This document shows, piece after piece, positions 8,334 through 16,305 of a DNA stretch of 26,697 nt; within the stretch, counting starts at the first letter, position 1; each line of letters opens with the position of its first letter. Position numbers and translations under genes: made by a program. This stretch comes from Promethearchaeota archaeon (lineage in GTDB: Archaea > Asgardarchaeota > Lokiarchaeia > Sigynarchaeales > SOKP01). The DNA is taken from NCBI GenBank assembly GCA_016839905.1, contig JAEOTJ010000124.1, positions 1 through 26,697 on the forward strand, in the 5' to 3' direction. A model generated the notes under the pieces. That model was not told where the DNA came from. It did not search any database and saw only the letters and a program-made list of their open reading frames with translations.

Positions 8334-9629
8334 ATGAATAAAAAAAAAACCATATTATTTTCACTATTTTTAGCTTTTCCTATAATAATTCCTCAAATAT
8401 TACTAATAAGCACATTGGACAACAATCTTTTTAAAGAAAATATTTCATTGCTCGCAGATGATGGAGTTTCAAAATATAGCACCCCTCAAAGTGTAACATA
8501 CGAGATGGAGATTAATTTTACTTTAACACATAAATATGGACCTCCTCAAGGATACGCATTCAATGTAGCTCGATATGAAACAAGAAAACCAAATTCAATT
8601 TTAATGCCGTATACTCCTCCTTACCAGGAAGTTGAGGTATTATATAATTCTACTTCCTCTAATTTTGATTCTTATGCATGGAATGTAAGAGATAAATTCA
8701 ATAACACATATGATGGTTTTAATATTACTAGTTTGGGGATTGATAATTCAGTCACGATTGATACAAAATATGAATTCAAATTGAATGAAGTTTCTTTTGG
8801 AGATATTTCTGATTCTGATATAGGAGATTATAATATGTCTGACATTATATTTGATTTATATTGTAATAATTCTGAATTATATTATAACATTTCTGATCCT
8901 GATTTAATTAATGCTGCAAACAACGACTGCGATATAAACGGAGGAGATAATCCTATTGAAAAAGCGGAAAAGATTTATAATTTTGTATGTGAATATCTAA
9001 CATATGAAATTGATGAAAGTGACCCTAAAGAAAAAGGAGCTTCATGGGCATACGATAATGAAAAAGGTGATTGTTCGGAATATTCAACTCTTATGATAAC
9101 TCTACTCAGAATACACAAAATTCCCGCTAGAAAAATAGTAGGGATTGTAATGTCACAAAATGCAACTCTTAGGCCATTCATTGGTGATGATTGGGAATTT
9201 AAAGCAGAATACCGAGGAGGAGGAGGAGGGGGAATAACCGGTAGCAGTTCATTTTTAGGTCATGCGTGGATTGAATATTATGTCCCAGATATTGGTTGGA
9301 TTGCTTGTGATCCTACATGGGGTGAAGATGGCACCTTTGATTATTTTAATAGAATAGATTATCTACATCTGGCAACTAACATCGGAGCATGGTATGGTAA
9401 TACCATTTTCCTCGATGAAAGCGAATATCCTTTTTTACCAAATCCTGCTGCGGGAGATTTAACAGCTTATGATTATGATGTCACGGCAAAGATCACAGTT
9501 ATAGATACTGATTTGGTTCCATTAGAGGAGGACATACCTTGGCTTCTTATCATCCTCGTTATAGGTATTTTAATAGGAATAGTGGTCGTTATTGTTATCG
9601 TCATTAAAAAGGCAAGAAGTAGAGATTAA
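8334..9629 (+). CDS. Extracytoplasmic transglutaminase-like protein, membrane-anchored
   Basis: The ATG at 8334 gives 431 residues; an in-frame TTG at 8325 would add three. The N-terminus is a signal peptide or anchor (MNKKK then a hydrophobic run to about 25). The transglutaminase-like core carries the Cys-His-Asp triad: Cys247 in GDCSEYS, His310 in GHAWIEY and Asp326 in CDPTWG. A six-glycine stretch (about 295-300) lies between Cys and His. Many N-x-S/T sites and few lysines in residues 100-190 fit an exterior location. A hydrophobic segment at 402-425 followed by KKARSRD is the C-terminal anchor. Such domains act as cysteine peptidases or amide-forming enzymes; the substrate is unknown. 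Confidence 0.85.
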   Translation: MNKKKTILFSLFLAFPIIIPQILLISTLDNNLFKENISLLADDGVSKYSTPQSVTYEMEINFTLTHKYGPPQGYAFNVARYETRKPNSILMPYTPPYQEVEVLYNSTSSNFDSYAWNVRDKFNNTYDGFNITSLGIDNSVTIDTKYEFKLNEVSFGDISDSDIGDYNMSDIIFDLYCNNSELYYNISDPDLINAANNDCDINGGDNPIEKAEKIYNFVCEYLTYEIDESDPKEKGASWAYDNEKGDCSEYSTLMITLLRIHKIPARKIVGIVMSQNATLRPFIGDDWEFKAEYRGGGGGGITGSSSFLGHAWIEYYVPDIGWIACDPTWGEDGTFDYFNRIDYLHLATNIGAWYGNTIFLDESEYPFLPNPAAGDLTAYDYDVTAKITVIDTDLVPLEEDIPWLLIILVIGILIGIVVVIVIVIKKARSRD

Positions 9630-9654
9630 TTTTTTTTTCTATCTTTTTTTTTTT
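9630..9654 (+). terminator. Poly-T transcription terminator after the transglutaminase gene
   Basis: Two T-runs, of nine and eleven bases, follow directly after the stop codon and are separated by a few bases. This matches the intrinsic U-rich termination signals of archaea. There is no stem-loop. It lies in the 26-base gap between two convergent genes. Confidence 0.6.
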
Positions 9655-9655
9655 A

Positions 9656-11068
9656 CTAAATATATGTTTCAATTAGATCTTCCAAATTTTTTATAAAATC
9701 AGGCAGGTTCCCGTCAATCTTATCTATGTCATGCAATTCTTCTACAAAGAAAAGTAAATATAAAGAGTAAGTCGTAACATTTATTTTTTTAAAGATTACT
9801 TTTTTCGCATCATCGGTTATTCCCGATGAGATAATAAAGTCTTGTTTCAACAGTTTGAATTCTTTAAAGGTCTTGTATAAAGTTTGAAAATGGGGTGCTG
9901 AAATCTCAAAAATTCTTTCAGAGATACTACTCTCTGAATAATTCGATAAAATAATACCATTTTCATTTAATAATAAAATGGCATCAGAATTAGTTTTTTT
10001 AGCAAAGTTCTTTAATTGATTTCTAAATAATTCACGATTCGGACTTAATTGAGAAAGCCCAAATGAATATGCAGAAATAAGAGACCAATGATCAAAAATA
10101 GAAGTTTTAAAAATCTTTATAAAGTATTTATCTGAAGAATTCTTTAACTTTTCAGTAAGAGTCTCAACATTTTTTTTAATTATTTCTGAATTTTTTAGAT
10201 CTGGATCAAACTTATTTAATAAAATAATTATAGGGGGATATTCATCCAATTCATTTAACGAATTGATAATATTTTTATATAAATCTATGGTTTCATCTAT
10301 AAGATTTGTTTTTTGGATATCAATCAGGTAAAATAATAAATCAACATTATATAAATATCTTTTACTTTGTTCTATAAATTTTTGGCGATATGTTTCTTGT
10401 CCACCTAAGTCCCAAATTGAAATTTGAGAATTTTGTTCAGAAAATAATTTTTCTTCTGATCTTTCCACTCCCTTAGTTGGAAGTGTTTTTATAATCTCAG
10501 AATATTTTTTCTTTATTCCTAAGAGAAAACTTGTTTTTCCTGCCCCACCAAGACCAGTATATAAAACTTTTATCTTTCTTTTAGAAGAAAATGGATCTTT
10601 TATTTCTTTAGTGAATTCAATCAATTCTTCTCTTAATGCTTTCATTACCAACTTATATTCATCTAATTCTTTTTTAAATTGGATTTTAGTAGCTGCTTTA
10701 TCAACGATAACTCTCAAGTATTTCATATTTTCGTAGAAGAAAGTCTTATTTTTACTTTCAATCAATATTGTAATAGTTGCTGCTTTTGCTAAACCCCTGG
10801 CTCGTTCGTCAGGTATTAAAAAAAAATATGTAAGACCATTAAATTCTAAATCAGGAAAAGGTAATATCCCAAAATAATTAATACCATCTATTCCTTCACC
10901 ATCTTGATAAGTAGCCTCTCCCATTAATAAACTTACTGTTTTCATCGCAATCAGAAGGCGGGAGGTTTCACTAAGATTATTCGGCCAATATACTACTGGA
11001 GTTGGTCCATCTTCATCAAAAATTGAAAGTACAATAGATTTAATCAAATGTGATTTATCAAATTCCAT
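9656..11068 (-). CDS. Longin-like / Arf-Rag-type GTPase / roadblock-like fusion protein
   Basis: The ATG at 11068 (470 residues) is preferred over a TTG at 11119, because the longin-like strand begins directly after it. Residues 1-125 form a longin-like domain (SIVLSIFDEDGPTPVVYWP). A coiled linker runs to 160. The GTPase domain has P-loop GLGGAGKT at 172-179, a PTKG switch-I threonine near 198, WDLGGQ at 219-224, NKFD at 285-288 and TSI at 322-324. Residues 345-470 form a roadblock-like domain. The GTPase plus roadblock part is clearly paralogous to the 313-residue protein encoded at 17585-18526 (shared PPI...KFDP, TSIxD and FAxKxNS). GTPase plus C-terminal roadblock is the order seen in eukaryotic Rag GTPases. 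It is probably cytosolic and membrane-associated. Confidence 0.8.
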   Translation of the reverse strand: MEFDKSHLIKSIVLSIFDEDGPTPVVYWPNNLSETSRLLIAMKTVSLLMGEATYQDGEGIDGINYFGILPFPDLEFNGLTYFFLIPDERARGLAKAATITILIESKNKTFFYENMKYLRVIVDKAATKIQFKKELDEYKLVMKALREELIEFTKEIKDPFSSKRKIKVLYTGLGGAGKTSFLLGIKKKYSEIIKTLPTKGVERSEEKLFSEQNSQISIWDLGGQETYRQKFIEQSKRYLYNVDLLFYLIDIQKTNLIDETIDLYKNIINSLNELDEYPPIIILLNKFDPDLKNSEIIKKNVETLTEKLKNSSDKYFIKIFKTSIFDHWSLISAYSFGLSQLSPNRELFRNQLKNFAKKTNSDAILLLNENGIILSNYSESSISERIFEISAPHFQTLYKTFKEFKLLKQDFIISSGITDDAKKVIFKKINVTTYSLYLLFFVEELHDIDKIDGNLPDFIKNLEDLIETYI

Positions 11069-11264
11069 ATTTTTCTGATCCAAATTATTATAGTTGTTAG
11101 TTTGTTTGAATAAAGTCAATTAATTGACAAGAATTTCTATAAAAGGTAATTTCTTTTTTTTTTTATTTTAATAACTATTATTCTCAATATATAATACAAT
11201 GTTTTATATCTTAAAAAATTAGTTTTATTAAATTCTGATTTAAAACCAAATCTTTTAAGAACTA

Positions 11265-13070
11265 TCATTCAAATCTAAAATTTGAAATTTTAGAATTAAA
11301 ACAAATTGATTTTATTATTTTACTTATTTCTTGAGAATCTTTTTTTAGTTCATTTAAAGTTATTTTTTCTAATACACCATTTTGAATAATTTTCTGGAAA
11401 TTTCCTTGTTTATCAACCCTTTCTAAAAGATTAATATCAATACCCTCTCGAAAATGTGATGAATTTGTATAATAATGACCAAATTTGTTTTGTTGAGGAA
11501 TTGCATTTTTAGGAAAATGCTTTAAATCAAGTTTAGCAAACCTATATTTAGGTTTTTCTAAACAACTTTCTTCTAAAACATATTTTTTCTTATCTTGCTC
11601 TGATAATTCAATGCAAATTTTATTCATTGTTTTTACTACTTTTAAACCAAGATTATAAGCATCAATGTGTTTATGAAGTTCATATTCAGTTAATGTTTTT
11701 ATTGCCTCATTTAAGCCAATAAAGCTAATTACCAGGTTTTGTTTTTCTGGATGAAATAACGGTTGATCATCGATAAAACCTCCACAAATAGGTAAATGCT
11801 TAGTTTTTAGTCTTTTTTTAATTATTTCTAACTTTTTAATTAAGATTTTTGAGCAGAAGTATATAGTATCATTAATGATATCTATAAATTCATCTTCATC
11901 TTTACTTATAAAGGCATATCTAGGGAGATTTAAACTTATTGATTGAAGTGTTCCATTATTCATGTAGTTATTTTCAGAAAATTCTCCTTTAATTTTATCA
12001 TATACCCAAGTAGGGCATAAATTCATAAACATTGGATTTTTATTATCTTTTATTTCCTCCCAAACGCTTGAATACAAATCATTTTTATCATTTAACCATT
12101 CTTCATTTAAATATATCAAATGTTTAGGATATTCAAACGCATTTCCATTATAATCTCCTGATTTAAAGATTTTAATAAGGGATTTAAATAATTTTAAGGA
12201 TTCTTTATGATAATCTCCATAATTTCCTATTATTTTACCATAAGGGCCTATAGCTGGAATATTTTCAAATAACTCTAATATTCCTGGGCAAAATGAAATA
12301 GATGTAATTGGAATATCACGCCCTATTACTGCAGAAAGCTGATTAATTTCATATATTAAACTTTGCATTGCCTGGAATATCTCATTTTGAGTAATACCTT
12401 TAGCGTACGGAGCTAAAAATGTCGTAATAAAATTTAATCCTTGAGTTCCACTAAATTCTCCTTGTGTCATCCCCAGCCATTTTGCTAGATGATTAACCGC
12501 AACTCTAAGAATTCCCGCTGGTCCTGATTTACAACAATAAGTCCAATTACTTTGCGGAGGTAGCCCATGTTTTAAAATTATTCGAGGATCCCAGATTTGT
12601 GATAAAGATCTCAAATCAAAATATTTCAATTCATGAATATAAATATCTCCAAATAAATGGGCTCTAGATTCTTCGCTACTAAGTATCCTTAAATGTGAAT
12701 ATTCTTCAGCTAATTGATTTGCTGCCCAGTGATGTATTTTTTCAGGATTAATTAATTTATATGATTTATCTTTTAGACCTTTTTCAAGTATTTCCTCATA
12801 ATCCATTAAAGGCATTCCTATTCGAGTATATAATTTTCGCTCATTTTCAAAACTCTGTTCTGAAAGAATTGAACAAACAATCTCCCTTATATGAGGACCC
12901 GAAAGAAATTTTACATCAGCACTAATAATTCTCCTGACAACAAGTTCAGTAATGTGTCTTGCATCCTCTTCGCTCATTCCTGTTTCTTTTACAATACTAT
13001 CGAAAATTTTTGATGAATCAAAATCAACCATGTCCCCTTCAGTTCTAAATACTTTTGGTAATAAATGCAT
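11265..13070 (-). CDS. Anaerobic ribonucleotide reductase (NrdD)-like protein lacking the glycyl-radical C-terminus
   Basis: This 601-residue protein has an ATP-cone at about 3-95, then the class III reductase barrel: YIHELKYFDLRS at 144-155, AGPxxx-type and GTQG-type loops near 183-211, LAPYAKG at 219-225, SISLNLPR at 377-384 and SFIGLNEA at 449-456. Candidate active-site cysteines are Cys179/180 and Cys352 (NLCPTW). Normal NrdD proteins end with a CxxC...CxxC zinc site and an RxxGY glycyl-radical loop; neither is present. The protein stops at ...SNFRFE, just after the YYTNSxHF region, and only 196 bases separate its stop from the next gene's ATG, so no frameshifted tail is hidden there. It could be one half of a split enzyme, a non-catalytic paralogue or a decaying gene. 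No activase gene (nrdG) is nearby. Confidence 0.82.
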   Translation of the reverse strand: MHLLPKVFRTEGDMVDFDSSKIFDSIVKETGMSEEDARHITELVVRRIISADVKFLSGPHIREIVCSILSEQSFENERKLYTRIGMPLMDYEEILEKGLKDKSYKLINPEKIHHWAANQLAEEYSHLRILSSEESRAHLFGDIYIHELKYFDLRSLSQIWDPRIILKHGLPPQSNWTYCCKSGPAGILRVAVNHLAKWLGMTQGEFSGTQGLNFITTFLAPYAKGITQNEIFQAMQSLIYEINQLSAVIGRDIPITSISFCPGILELFENIPAIGPYGKIIGNYGDYHKESLKLFKSLIKIFKSGDYNGNAFEYPKHLIYLNEEWLNDKNDLYSSVWEEIKDNKNPMFMNLCPTWVYDKIKGEFSENNYMNNGTLQSISLNLPRYAFISKDEDEFIDIINDTIYFCSKILIKKLEIIKKRLKTKHLPICGGFIDDQPLFHPEKQNLVISFIGLNEAIKTLTEYELHKHIDAYNLGLKVVKTMNKICIELSEQDKKKYVLEESCLEKPKYRFAKLDLKHFPKNAIPQQNKFGHYYTNSSHFREGIDINLLERVDKQGNFQKIIQNGVLEKITLNELKKDSQEISKIIKSICFNSKISNFRFE

Positions 13071-13094
13071 CTAATCTTTACCTATCTCAGATTT

Positions 13095-13106
13095 TTATTA
13101 AATATT
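13095..13106 (-). promoter_or_regulatory. Probable TATA box for the NrdD-like gene
   Basis: On the minus strand this reads as an A-rich BRE-like stretch followed by an AATATTTAATAA-type TATA box about 25-35 bases before the ATG at 13070. That spacing predicts a leaderless or very short-leader transcript, which is common in archaea. Confidence 0.45.
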
Positions 13107-13206
13107 TTCTTTGATTTATTTTATTAAAAAAACATTAGTATCAATCTAAAAAAAACATTATTATTAACTTAGTGTATAAATGTCAAAATCCCACTCTTTC
13201 ATTAAC

Positions 13207-14160
13207 TTAAAAAGAACTTTTCTTTTTGGTAAATATTTGATGGTTTGAATTCTTTCTATTAATATAATACTTTTCTCCATGCTTATTCAGAGCCTCCCAA
13301 CTTGCTATCAAAATTGGAGGTAAGTCAGGAATCCAAAAACCATCAGGAACAGTTTCGGAAGGTTCCCGTTTTTTAGTTAGATCAATATCCGCACTAATGA
13401 TACCTTCACCATCTTCTCGCTTCAAACGGGCCAGAACTTTACCTCCACTATCTATTATCTGAGTCTCTCCTAAATAGAAGGATTTATACTTAAAATCAGT
13501 TAAAATTGGCATATCACATTCAAAATCTCCTGCATGAGCTGCATGAATTACTGGTACACCCAACATTCGTGCAAATTTAGAGGGTGTATCGGCCATGATT
13601 TCTAAATTTCGATCATGAGTATTTTGATCAAATCCTTGTATAGGTCTTTCAGGTATTGTCCACCAACAAGATCCTCCTATAACGATATCAATACGTCCCA
13701 ATAAACGCTTAACGGTACGAGTGCGTACAAATTCCCAACAAAGTGCAACACCTATGTTGCCAACCTTTGTTTCTAATACGCCATCATCATTTCCACCAAT
13801 ATAATAACAATTTTCCCACATTGTAGGCTGATCTTTATCATGAAAATAGGTTGCTCCATCTGGAAAAACCAATATGAAAGTATTATAATAATCTTCCCTC
13901 CGATGGGATATAAATGAACCCCCTATAATACCATTATGCTTGGCTGCTAGGTTTTTGAGTAATTGCATAGGGACTCCATTAATTGGTCTGGCAACTTTAA
14001 GCATCTTGGTGGAGAAACCCATTGCAGATGTAAAAAACTCTGGTACAATCACCATATCTGCACCTTCGTTAAAGGCTTCAGTAGCAAGGCGCTCAACTAT
14101 TTTCAGATTAGTATCAACATTTGCAAACTCTGCCATCATTTGAACTGCGGCTATTCTCAT
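13207..14160 (-). CDS. Carbon-nitrogen hydrolase (nitrilase superfamily)
   Basis: This 317-residue protein has the family's complete catalytic triad: Glu41 in VPEFF, Lys109 in FHDKDQP and Cys141 in ALCWEF. The N-terminal MRIAAVQM and the alternating alpha/beta pattern are typical. The family hydrolyses non-peptide C-N bonds in amides, ureas or nitriles; no feature here fixes the substrate. There is no signal peptide, so it is cytosolic. The C-terminal 20 residues are basic and probably disordered. Its GC content and codon use appear richer than those of its neighbours, which might reflect strong expression or a different origin. The ATG at 14160 is the only reasonable start. Confidence 0.9.
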   Translation of the reverse strand: MRIAAVQMMAEFANVDTNLKIVERLATEAFNEGADMVIVPEFFTSAMGFSTKMLKVARPINGVPMQLLKNLAAKHNGIIGGSFISHRREDYYNTFILVFPDGATYFHDKDQPTMWENCYYIGGNDDGVLETKVGNIGVALCWEFVRTRTVKRLLGRIDIVIGGSCWWTIPERPIQGFDQNTHDRNLEIMADTPSKFARMLGVPVIHAAHAGDFECDMPILTDFKYKSFYLGETQIIDSGGKVLARLKREDGEGIISADIDLTKKREPSETVPDGFWIPDLPPILIASWEALNKHGEKYYINRKNSNHQIFTKKKSSF

Positions 14161-14245
14161 CTTAATTCATTTTTTTTATTAAATATTAAATCTTTTAGTA
14201 TATACTTAGTTTTTTGATCCTTAATTATTTTCTTGAAACTGAAAC

Positions 14246-14254
14246 ATTTAAATT
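14246..14254 (+). promoter_or_regulatory. TATA box of a possible micro-transcription unit
   Basis: The element ATTTAAATT is preceded by the BRE-like GAAAC. It predicts a transcript starting near 14275-14280, a few bases before the tiny reading frame at 14285. It could instead drive the nuclease-like gene at 14422 with a long leader. Confidence 0.5.
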
Positions 14255-14263
14255 TTCCCTATA

Positions 14264-14279
14264 ATTCGTGATAACGAAT
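14264..14279. repeat. Inverted repeat ATTCGT-4-ACGAAT over the predicted transcription start
   Basis: Two perfect six-base arms are separated by GATA. It sits between the TATA box at 14246 and the ATG at 14285, where a bound repressor would block initiation. The CG steps make it stand out from the AT-rich background. Operator function is inferred. Confidence 0.5.
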
Positions 14280-14284
14280 ACCAA

Positions 14285-14353
14285 ATGATGAGAACCTCTC
14301 TCACGAAAAAAATCAGCGATTTGATAAAGCAAATTGAGGAATTAAAAGGCTAG
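14285..14353 (+). CDS. Possible 22-residue microprotein
   Basis: This very short frame (MMRTSLTKKISDLIKQIEEL plus two residues) begins with two ATGs right after a TATA box and inverted repeat, and is followed by a T-run. The peptide would be one basic amphipathic helix with Leu/Ile at coiled-coil spacing. Nothing confirms translation. It could equally be the leader of the nuclease-like gene or part of a small RNA. Confidence 0.3.
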   Translation: MMRTSLTKKISDLIKQIEELKG

Positions 14354-14385
14354 AATTTAAAAGGATTTACTTTTTTAGAAGTCTC

Positions 14386-14394
14386 TTTTTTTTT
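14386..14394 (+). terminator. T-run, possible terminator of the micro-unit
   Basis: Nine consecutive T residues lie 32 bases after the 22-codon frame and 27 bases before the nuclease-like gene. Similar T-runs act as archaeal terminators. AT-rich sequence makes chance occurrence likely, so the call is tentative. Confidence 0.3.
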
Positions 14395-14421
14395 ATTAAA
14401 TTTCTTTTATTATTAGTTTTT

Positions 14422-15210
14422 ATGGATAACTCTATTCCTGATTTACTTATTAAAAGTTTTTTTCAAGAATTGTTAAAGATATTAGAGAGATCGGATAATG
14501 GTATTACAGAAGTCTGGTGTAAACCATCGGAAATTAATTGCTTAAAAGAATTTAATAAAAATGAACTAAATAATTTTCTCTTGAGTTTTGATTTTATTCA
14601 AAATGAAAGATGGAACCATATAGCAATTGATAAAATCCAATTCATTATTGAGGCACTTAGATTTTTAGAATTGGATGTAAAAAAGCTCTCAGAACTTCTT
14701 GACTATAGCGGTTTCGAAGCTTTAATTCAAAAAATCTTAGAGATGAATAATTTTAGAGCCATAAAAAATTTTAGATTTACTGATAAATCAAATTATAAAA
14801 TCAAGACATCCCAGAAAAGATATGAGATTGATGTTATTGGAATCTATCGGAATTACGTTATAGTTGCAGATGCGAAGCAGTGGAGGAGAAAAGACTCATT
14901 TAGCTCAATCAATAAAGCCGCAAATTTACAATATCGTCGAATTATTGCATTAAAAAAGAATCCTGAGGCGTTTGCTAAGATTATTGAGGATTTATTTGGG
15001 ATTAATAAAAAAATAAGAGAATATTTACCATTTACTCTAATTCCAATAATGGTAACATTAGAGGATAACTATATTAGAATAAATGAGAATCAAGTCCCTC
15101 TGGTCTGTATATCAAAATTTAATGCATTTTTGTATGAATTTCAGAATTATTTGGATTATTATAATACGATTAAAATAAATAAAGTCACAATTCAAAAGCA
15201 ATTATTTTAA
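14422..15210 (+). CDS. PD-(D/E)xK restriction-endonuclease-like protein
   Basis: This protein has 262 residues. The nuclease core is at about 90-200: Glu99 in the first helix (SGFEALIQKIL), Asp137 in the strand YEIDVIG, and the Asp150-Ala-Lys152 motif in VADAKQW. These match the E...D...(D/E)xK metal-binding set of Mrr/restriction-type nucleases. Residues 1-90 look helical with a winged-helix-like pattern (FNKNELNNFLLSFDFI), possibly for DNA binding. No methyltransferase or toxin-type partner is adjacent, so a restriction-modification role is unlikely from context; DNA repair or recombination is as plausible. The gene is flanked by genes on the opposite strand. Confidence 0.7.
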   Translation: MDNSIPDLLIKSFFQELLKILERSDNGITEVWCKPSEINCLKEFNKNELNNFLLSFDFIQNERWNHIAIDKIQFIIEALRFLELDVKKLSELLDYSGFEALIQKILEMNNFRAIKNFRFTDKSNYKIKTSQKRYEIDVIGIYRNYVIVADAKQWRRKDSFSSINKAANLQYRRIIALKKNPEAFAKIIEDLFGINKKIREYLPFTLIPIMVTLEDNYIRINENQVPLVCISKFNAFLYEFQNYLDYYNTIKINKVTIQKQLF

Positions 15211-15289
15211 CTTTTAAAAAGTATAACAAGATTTAGGTCAAGATCTTTGAGTCAAATCTTTAATTAAAATGATATAAGAAGTTTTTAAA

Positions 15290-16237
15290 TTAAGCATAAA
15301 ATCTTGCTTGGCATTTAGGACAAGAATTCCTCTTCTTTTTAAATTTTTTACCACAGGCAGAGCAATAGGTTCTCATTTGATATTTGATTTTTTTTTCTTC
15401 AGTTTGCTCCTTCTTTGAAGATGATTGGGTGATTGATTCTTGGGTTTCTTGCCACATTGAGGGTGATTCTGTGTTTGCTTTTGGGGGCTCTCGCCACATT
15501 GGAGTTGATTCTGTAATTTTTTCTTGATTCTCTTGCCATACAGGAAGGGATTGAATGCTTCCAATTTCGGGCTCTAACCAGTCTTCATTCTTAATGGGAT
15601 CATTCGGGGTACTTACTCTTCCTCGGTTAAAACCACATCTCCGGCAAAATTCATCTCCAATTTTCATTTGCATACCACAATTTCTACAAAACTTATCTCC
15701 TGTTTTATCTTGAGGTTTCTCTATTTGAGGAGGCACCTCAACTTTAGGCAACCCTTCTTTAAGTTTATTTACTGAATGTTGACGATTAACAATGAGTCTT
15801 TTGTCAGGTTTAATTTCAATACCTTTATCAAAAGCATTAATGGCTTCCCTATGTCTTCCACATCTTTGATATGCTGTACCTTTATTAAACCAAAACGATA
15901 TCTCGGAAGGATTGATGTTAATTGCCTTTTCTGCGTATGAAATAGCCTCTTGATATTCTTTTTTCATTATCAATACGCCTGAGATCATTCCATAACCTTC
16001 TGCAAAATCCTTTTTTATCCGTACAGATTCTTTAAAACATTTTAATGCAGTTTCAAAATCTTTTTGAGCATAGAACATTCCGCCTTTATTATACCATGCT
16101 TCAGCATGAATAGGATTTTCTTTAATGGCATTATCAAAGTATTTAATTGCATTCTTAAAATCTCCCTTAGAAGCACATTCAACTCCTTTCTTATACCAAT
16201 TATTAGGATCAAAACCTATGAAGTGGGCTCTATACAT
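15290..16237 (-). CDS. TPR-repeat protein with two zinc ribbons and a Trp-motif linker
   Basis: The ATG at 16237 is used (315 residues); a TTG one codon earlier is also in frame. Residues 13-148 contain four TPR units (WYKKGVE...AIKYFDNAIKENP and similar), a protein-binding superhelix. Zinc ribbon 1 uses Cys184, Cys187, Cys198 and Cys201; zinc ribbon 2 at the C-terminus uses Cys292, Cys295, Cys306 and Cys309. Between them (about 228-275) three copies of a short SxPxW(Q/R)E motif recur at about 15-residue spacing, possibly a multivalent docking site. It has no membrane segment. It is encoded next to the zinc-ribbon/roadblock protein, which suggests a shared adaptor role; that is inferred. Confidence 0.78.
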   Translation of the reverse strand: MYRAHFIGFDPNNWYKKGVECASKGDFKNAIKYFDNAIKENPIHAEAWYNKGGMFYAQKDFETALKCFKESVRIKKDFAEGYGMISGVLIMKKEYQEAISYAEKAININPSEISFWFNKGTAYQRCGRHREAINAFDKGIEIKPDKRLIVNRQHSVNKLKEGLPKVEVPPQIEKPQDKTGDKFCRNCGMQMKIGDEFCRRCGFNRGRVSTPNDPIKNEDWLEPEIGSIQSLPVWQENQEKITESTPMWREPPKANTESPSMWQETQESITQSSSKKEQTEEKKIKYQMRTYCSACGKKFKKKRNSCPKCQARFYA

Positions 16238-16305
16238 CAACCATCATAATTTTTTTATCTTCTAATTTTTTTACTAATATTTATACTTAATCCTTTAGAT
16301 GCTTA

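Noticed and set aside
11120..11264. Possible frameshifted glycyl-radical tail of the NrdD-like gene
   Set aside because: The gap is too short and shows no CxxC or RxxGY coding in any minus-strand frame.
13940..14217. Two plus-strand frames over the nitrilase gene start
   Set aside because: They are antisense to a clear enzyme with an intact catalytic triad and have no family features.
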